A DNA stretch of 64,000 nucleotides from Oryzobacter telluris. Lineage in GTDB: Bacteria; Actinomycetota; Actinomycetes; Actinomycetales; Dermatophilaceae. Position 1 is the first letter of the stretch. Every line of letters starts with the position of its first letter. The notes under the pieces were generated by a model. The model saw only the letters and a list, made by a program, of their open reading frames with translations. It was not told the DNA's origin and made no database searches. Made by a program: the position numbers and the translations under genes. The stretch lies in assembly GCF_043099285.1 (NCBI RefSeq), contig NZ_CP170723.1, forward strand, positions 2,108,001 to 2,172,000. Reading direction: 5' to 3'. This document shows positions 59,216 to 64,000 of this stretch, one piece after another.

Positions 59216-60216
59216 CGCGTGGCAGGATGACCGGCATGGCGATGACGGCGAAGGTGAAGGACGAGCTGAGCAGGTTCGCCGTGACGAAGCCCTGCTGTCG
59301 CAAGGCCGAGGTGGCCGCGACACTGAGGTTCGCCGGGGGGCTGCACATCATCGGGGGGCGCATCGTCGTCGAGGCCGAGCTCGACACCGCGAACGCGGCG
59401 CGACGGCTGCGACGCGAGCTCGCCGAGGTCTACGGCCACACCCCGGAGGTCCTCGTGCTCGCGGCGGGTGGGCTGCGCAAGGGCAGCAGGTACGTCGTGC
59501 GCGTGGTCCAGGACGGCGAGGCGCTGGCCCGGCAGACCGGGCTCATCGACAGCCGCGGCCGACCCGTGCGCGGGCTGCCGCCCAAGGTCGTGAGCGGCTC
59601 GGTGTGCGACGCGGAGGCCGCCTGGCGCGGGGCCTTCCTCGCGCACGGGTCCCTCACCGAGCCCGGCCGCAGCAGCGCCCTGGAGGTCACGTGCCCCGGC
59701 CCGGAGGCCGCCCTGGCCCTCGTCGGTGCGGCTCGCCGGCTCGGCATCTCGGCCAAGGCCCGGGAGGTCCGCGGCGTCGACCGCGTCGTCATCCGCGACG
59801 GCGACGCCATCGGCGCCATGCTCACCCGGCTGGGCGCGCACGACGCCGTGCTCGCGTGGGAGGAGCGGCGCATCCGCCGCGAGGTCCGCGCCACCGCCAA
59901 CCGGCTCGCCAACTTCGACGACGCCAACCTGCGCCGCTCGGCCCGCGCGGCCGTGGCGGCGGGGGCCCGCGTCGAGCGCGCGATGGAGATCCTCGGCGAG
60001 GAGATCCCCGACCACCTGCGCGAGGCCGGCAGCCTGCGGCTGGAGCACAAGCAGGCCAGCCTCGAGGAGCTCGGCCAGCTGGCCGACCCGCCGATGACGA
60101 AGGACGCCGTCGCCGGACGCATCCGCCGCCTCCTCGCGATGGCCGACAAGCGGGCCTCCGACGAGGGCATCCCCAACACCGAGGCCGTCCTCACCCCGGA
60201 CATGCTCGACACCTGA
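59212..60216 (+). CDS. whiA: Sporulation/division regulator WhiA
   Basis: A 334-residue WhiA protein with an N-terminal LAGLIDADG-like domain (CCRKAEVAATLRFAGGLHI, GSVCDAEAAWRGAFLAHGS) and a C-terminal helix-turn-helix (ASLEELGQLADPPMTKDAVAGRIRRLLAMA). It controls cell division and sporulation genes in streptomycetes. GGAGG lies 6 bases before the ATG at 59212, which overlaps the yvcK stop; a second ATG at 59236 fits the shorter family N-terminus, so the true start is one of these two. A hairpin follows the gene. Confidence 0.95.
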   Translation: MTRGRMTGMAMTAKVKDELSRFAVTKPCCRKAEVAATLRFAGGLHIIGGRIVVEAELDTANAARRLRRELAEVYGHTPEVLVLAAGGLRKGSRYVVRVVQDGEALARQTGLIDSRGRPVRGLPPKVVSGSVCDAEAAWRGAFLAHGSLTEPGRSSALEVTCPGPEAALALVGAARRLGISAKAREVRGVDRVVIRDGDAIGAMLTRLGAHDAVLAWEERRIRREVRATANRLANFDDANLRRSARAAVAAGARVERAMEILGEEIPDHLREAGSLRLEHKQASLEELGQLADPPMTKDAVAGRIRRLLAMADKRASDEGIPNTEAVLTPDMLDT

Positions 60217-60230
60217 CGAGCGGGTCACGC

Positions 60231-60252
60231 CGGCGCCCCGCGAGGGGCGCCG
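60231..60252 (+). terminator. Hairpin after whiA
   Basis: Bases 60231-60239 pair with 60244-60252 in a perfect 9-bp GC-rich stem closed by the tetraloop GCGA. It marks the end of the uvrC-whiA unit. Confidence 0.7.
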
Positions 60253-60328
60253 TCGTGCTCAGCCGGGCGTGCGTAAGCGGTTACTCGCCCGTACCCCGGA
60301 CGGTGTCCCCGGTCACACGGCGGGGGTC

Positions 60329-60334
60329 TAGGGT
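60329..60334 (+). promoter_or_regulatory. -10 box of gap
   Basis: TAGGGT lies 61 bases before the gap GTG, giving a leader of roughly 55 bases. No clear -35 is seen. Confidence 0.4.
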
Positions 60335-60395
60335 TGACGGCGAACCCCGTGCCACGACCCCCGTGGCTTCCGTTTGAGTGGAAGGCAGCACCCCC

Positions 60396-61400
<1,005 letters not shown>

Positions 61401-61423
61401 GCGGGACGGGACCGATCGCCACC

Positions 61424-62629
61424 ATGGGTGACATCGCCACGCTGGGCGACCTGCGCGGCAAGCGCGTCCTCGTCCGGTCCGACCTCAACGTGCCCCTCGA
61501 CGGCACGACGATCACCGACGACGGCCGGATCCGGGCCTCGGTCCCGACCATCGCGCAGCTGTCCGAGGCGGGCGCACGCGTCATCGTGTGCGCCCACCTC
61601 GGGCGGCCCAAGGGCGCGCCCGAGGAGAAGTACTCGCTGCGCCCGGTCGTCGACCGGCTCGCCGAGCTCCTCGGCCGTCCGGTGGCCTTCGCCACCGACA
61701 CGGTGGGGGAGAGCGCGCAGGCGGCCGTCGCGGCCCTCGAGGACGGCGACGTCGTCCTCCTCGAGAACCTCCGGTTCAACGCCGGAGAGACGGCCAAGAC
61801 CGACAAGGACCGCGCCGCATTCGCCGACGCCCTCGCGGGCCTGGCCGACGCGTTCGTCTCCGACGGCTTCGGGGTCGTGCACCGCAAGCAGGCCTCGGTC
61901 TACGACGTCGCCACCCGGCTGCCGTCGGCGATGGGCGGCCTCGTCGCCACCGAGGTCGACGTCCTCAAGCGGCTCACCGTCGACCCCGAGCGGCCGTACG
62001 CGGTCGTCCTCGGCGGCGCCAAGGTCGCCGACAAGCTCGCCGTCATCGACAACCTGATGAAGACCGCCGACCGCCTGCTCATCGGCGGCGGCATGGTCTT
62101 CACCTTCCTCGCGGCCCAGGGCCACGAGATCGGCAGGAGCCTGTTCGACCCCGACAGCGTGGAGGCCTGCAAGGGCTACCTCGCCGCGGCGCAGGAGAAC
62201 GGCGTCGAGATCGTCCTGCCCGTCGACGTCGTCGTCGGCAAGGACTTCTCGGCCGACACGCAGGTCGACACCGTCGACGCCGACGCCATCCCCGCCGACG
62301 CCATCGGCCTGGACATCGGCCCGCGCTCCGCCGAGCTCTACGCGCAGAAGCTGGCCGACACCCGCACGGTCTTCTGGAACGGCCCGATGGGCGCGTTCGA
62401 GATGGCGCCGTTCGCGGCCGGCACGCTGCGCGTCGCGCAGGCACTCGTCGACGTCACGGCCGACGGTGCTCTTACCGTCGTCGGTGGTGGCGACTCCGCC
62501 GCCGCCGTGCGCCAGCTCGGCTTCGAGGACGACCAGTTCGGCCACATCTCCACCGGTGGGGGTGCTTCCCTCGAGTACCTCGAGGGCAAGGAGCTCCCCG
62601 GTATCGCGATCCTCACGAAGGAGCACTGA
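61424..62629 (+). CDS. pgk: Phosphoglycerate kinase
   Basis: Phosphoglycerate kinase, 401 residues, making ATP from 1,3-bisphosphoglycerate. Motifs are KRVLVRSDLNVPLD, VCAHLGRPKGAPEEKYSL, VLLENLRFNAGE, VVLGGAKVADKLAVIDNL and GGGDSAAAVRQLG at the nucleotide site. The ATG is 23 bases after the gap stop; no strong Shine-Dalgarno beyond GGGACGGG. tpiA begins three bases after its stop. Confidence 0.97.
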   Translation: MGDIATLGDLRGKRVLVRSDLNVPLDGTTITDDGRIRASVPTIAQLSEAGARVIVCAHLGRPKGAPEEKYSLRPVVDRLAELLGRPVAFATDTVGESAQAAVAALEDGDVVLLENLRFNAGETAKTDKDRAAFADALAGLADAFVSDGFGVVHRKQASVYDVATRLPSAMGGLVATEVDVLKRLTVDPERPYAVVLGGAKVADKLAVIDNLMKTADRLLIGGGMVFTFLAAQGHEIGRSLFDPDSVEACKGYLAAAQENGVEIVLPVDVVVGKDFSADTQVDTVDADAIPADAIGLDIGPRSAELYAQKLADTRTVFWNGPMGAFEMAPFAAGTLRVAQALVDVTADGALTVVGGGDSAAAVRQLGFEDDQFGHISTGGGASLEYLEGKELPGIAILTKEH

Positions 62630-62632
62630 CCC

Positions 62633-63430
62633 ATGGCCTCCGGCCGCACCCCGCTCATGGCGGGCAACTGGAAGATGAACCTCGACCACCTCCAGGCGAC
62701 GCACCTCGTGCAGAAGCTCGACTGGACCCTCAAGGACGGTCGCCACGACCACGGCAAGGTCGAGGTCGCGGTGCTGCCGCCGTTCACCGACATCCGCAGC
62801 GTGCAGACGCTCATCGACGGTGACCGCCTCGAGCTTAAGCACGGTGCCCAGGACCTCTCGGTCCACGACAGCGGCGCGTACACCGGCGAGATCAGCGGGG
62901 CCTTCCTCGCCAAGCTCGGCTGCACGTACGTCGTCGTCGGCCACAGCGAGCGGCGCGAGTACCACGCCGAGGGCGACGAGGTCGTCAACGCCAAGGTCAA
63001 GGCCGCCTACAGGCACGGCCTCACGCCGATCTTCTGCTGCGGCGAGGGCCTGGAGATCCGCCAGGCCGGCACGCAGGTCGAGCACGTCCTCGCCCAGGTG
63101 GAGGCCGGCCTCGCCGGGCTGCCCGTCGAGCAGGCCAAGAGCGTCGTCGTCGCCTACGAGCCCATCTGGGCCATCGGCACGGGCGAGGTCGCCACGCCGG
63201 AGGACGCGCAGGAGGTCTGCGCCGCCATCCGCACCAAGCTCGCCGAGCTGTACAGCGGGGACGTCGCCGACGGCATCCGCGTGCTCTACGGCGGATCGGT
63301 GAAGTCCGGCAACGTCGCGGCCATCATGGCCAAGGAGGACGTCGACGGCGCCCTCGTCGGCGGTGCCTCGATCGACCCCGTCGAGTTCGCCTCGATCTGC
63401 CGGTTCCGCGACCACGTCGCCACGGCCTGA
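62633..63430 (+). CDS. tpiA: Triosephosphate isomerase
   Basis: Triosephosphate isomerase, 265 residues, slightly longer than the 250 of most. Catalytic residues are Lys in MAGNWKMN, His in VVGHSERRE and Glu in VVAYEPIWAIGTG; VLYGGSVKSGNVAAIM and ALVGGASIDPVEF close the phosphate site. The ATG is three bases after pgk, so the three glycolytic genes form one operon. Confidence 0.97.
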   Translation: MASGRTPLMAGNWKMNLDHLQATHLVQKLDWTLKDGRHDHGKVEVAVLPPFTDIRSVQTLIDGDRLELKHGAQDLSVHDSGAYTGEISGAFLAKLGCTYVVVGHSERREYHAEGDEVVNAKVKAAYRHGLTPIFCCGEGLEIRQAGTQVEHVLAQVEAGLAGLPVEQAKSVVVAYEPIWAIGTGEVATPEDAQEVCAAIRTKLAELYSGDVADGIRVLYGGSVKSGNVAAIMAKEDVDGALVGGASIDPVEFASICRFRDHVATA

Positions 63431-63463
63431 GCCCACCTGTCGGGTCCTGCTCGCACGAGCGGT

Positions 63464-63469
63464 TATCCT
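63464..63469 (+). promoter_or_regulatory. -10 box of secG
   Basis: TATCCT lies 39 bases before the secG GTG, giving a leader of about 30 bases with its own ribosome site. Confidence 0.4.
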
Positions 63470-63508
63470 GTACCGGTTGTCCCCCCGACCCCGCACGAAG
63501 GATTGCCC

Positions 63509-63751
63509 GTGGACGCGGTTCGCATCGGCCTCCAGGTCCTCCTGGTCCTCGGTGGATTGTTCCTGACCCTCCTCATCCTGCTCCACAAGGGCAAGGGTGG
63601 CGGTCTGTCCGACATGTTCGGCGGTGGGATGTCGAGCTCGCTGGGCGGCTCCTCCGTCGCCGAGCGCAACCTCGACCGGATCACGATCGCCGTGGCCGTC
63701 GTCTGGTTCACGTGCATCGTGGGCCTGGGCGTCCTCGAGCGCTTCGCCTGA
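63509..63751 (+). CDS. secG: Preprotein translocase subunit SecG
   Basis: An 80-residue SecG, part of the SecYEG protein-export channel. It has two membrane helices (VRIGLQVLLVLGGLFLTLLI and a C-terminal ITIAVAVVWFTCIVGLGVL) joined by the typical HKGKGGGLSDMFGG loop. The GTG at 63509 is chosen because GAAGGA lies 6 bases before it; a TTG at 63503 would overlap that site. Confidence 0.93.
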   Translation: MDAVRIGLQVLLVLGGLFLTLLILLHKGKGGGLSDMFGGGMSSSLGGSSVAERNLDRITIAVAVVWFTCIVGLGVLERFA

Positions 63752-63763
63752 GAAGGGACTGAC

Positions 63764-64000
63764 ATGGCTGGAGGAAACGCGATCCGCGGGTCGCGCGTCG
63801 GCGCGGGCCCCATGGGCGAGGCCGAGCGCGGTGAGGTCGCCCCGCGCGTCCACATCTCGTTCTGGTGCTCCAACGGGCACGAGACGAGGCCGAGCTTCTC
63901 CCACGAGGCCGGTCTGGCGATCCCCGAGCAGTGGGACTGTCCGCGCTGCGGGCTGCCCGCCGGTCAGGACGCCGACAACCCGCCCGCGGCCCCGAAGGTG
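63764..64000 (+). CDS. rbpA: RNA polymerase-binding protein RbpA (5' part)
   Basis: The first 79 residues of RbpA, cut by the window end. It is an actinobacteria-specific transcription activator that binds sigma and the -10 region. Visible are the N-terminal tail GGNAIRGSRVGAGPMGEAERGE, and the zinc-type core FWCSNGHETRPSF and WDCPRCGLPAGQD. GAAGGG lies about 6 bases before the ATG, 12 bases after secG. Confidence 0.95.
   Translation, partial: MAGGNAIRGSRVGAGPMGEAERGEVAPRVHISFWCSNGHETRPSFSHEAGLAIPEQWDCPRCGLPAGQDADNPPAAPKV

Noticed and set aside
60335..60395. Riboswitch in the gap leader
   Set aside because: The leader is only about 55 bases and no known aptamer consensus or strong alternative hairpins were recognised.

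Overview
The window is a contiguous piece of a very GC-rich actinobacterial chromosome. Gene content and order are those of a core actinobacterial region: gltBD, pyk, pdtaR, polA, rpsA, coaE, uvrB, uvrA, uvrC-rapZ-yvcK-whiA, gap-pgk-tpiA-secG-rbpA. WhiA, RbpA, an ANTAR regulator of the PdtaR type, a mycothiol-type maleylpyruvate isomerase fold protein, a CoaE-GrpB fusion and PolA without proofreading residues all fit Actinobacteria. The overall set looks most like Micrococcales (Intrasporangiaceae-like), but the genus is an inference. No rRNA, insertion sequence, prophage or CRISPR array was seen, and no gene-free stretch exceeds 300 bases.

Layout. 1-5.5 kb: end of gltB, gltD, a near-perfect 50-bp palindrome, pyk, tRNA-Leu(CAA) joined by one base to pdtaR, and a small membrane protein. 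5.5-10.8 kb: DUF554 membrane protein, GNAT acetyltransferase, the Tat-exported DUF1800/DUF1501 pair, a hotdog thioesterase. 10.8-13.5 kb: polA. 13.5-25.5 kb: an accessory cell-envelope glycan island with a flippase-like protein, two GT-C type membrane proteins, a GT4, a GT2-methyltransferase fusion, a methyltransferase, a 2OG-Fe(II) oxygenase, an acyltransferase-3, a DUF3068 protein and a 46-residue membrane protein. 25.5-33.5 kb: MFS transporter, methyltransferase, rpsA, two tandem acyltransferase-3 genes, DUF4184, PPOX flavoenzyme. 33.5-48.6 kb: coaE-grpB, corA, a PLP decarboxylase, uvrB, a YjbR-like protein, terC, EamA exporter, GNAT, flavin monooxygenase, MBL hydrolase, DinB-like protein, uvrA. 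48.7-54.4 kb: complete branched-chain amino-acid ABC system livK-H-M-G-F. 54.7-64 kb: Rieske protein, uvrC-rapZ-yvcK-whiA, gap-pgk-tpiA, secG and the start of rbpA.

How it works together. Three signals stand out. First, polA, uvrA, uvrB and (less perfectly) uvrC each carry a TGTCGGTG-like element exactly 8 bases before a TAnnnT -10 box. This is the architecture known from the mycobacterial RecA-independent, PafBC-dependent DNA-damage promoter, so the whole nucleotide excision repair set plus its gap-filling polymerase appears to form one regulon. Second, about eighteen genes have a TAnnnT-like -10 box 6-8 bases before the start codon and no Shine-Dalgarno, the signature of leaderless mRNAs. 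Third, pdtaR starts one base after a tRNA, so tRNA 3' processing would itself create a nearly leaderless mRNA. Tight operons joined by 4-base GTGA/ATGA overlaps recur in the glycan, liv, acyltransferase and uvrC-whiA units. Strong hairpins separate the convergent units.
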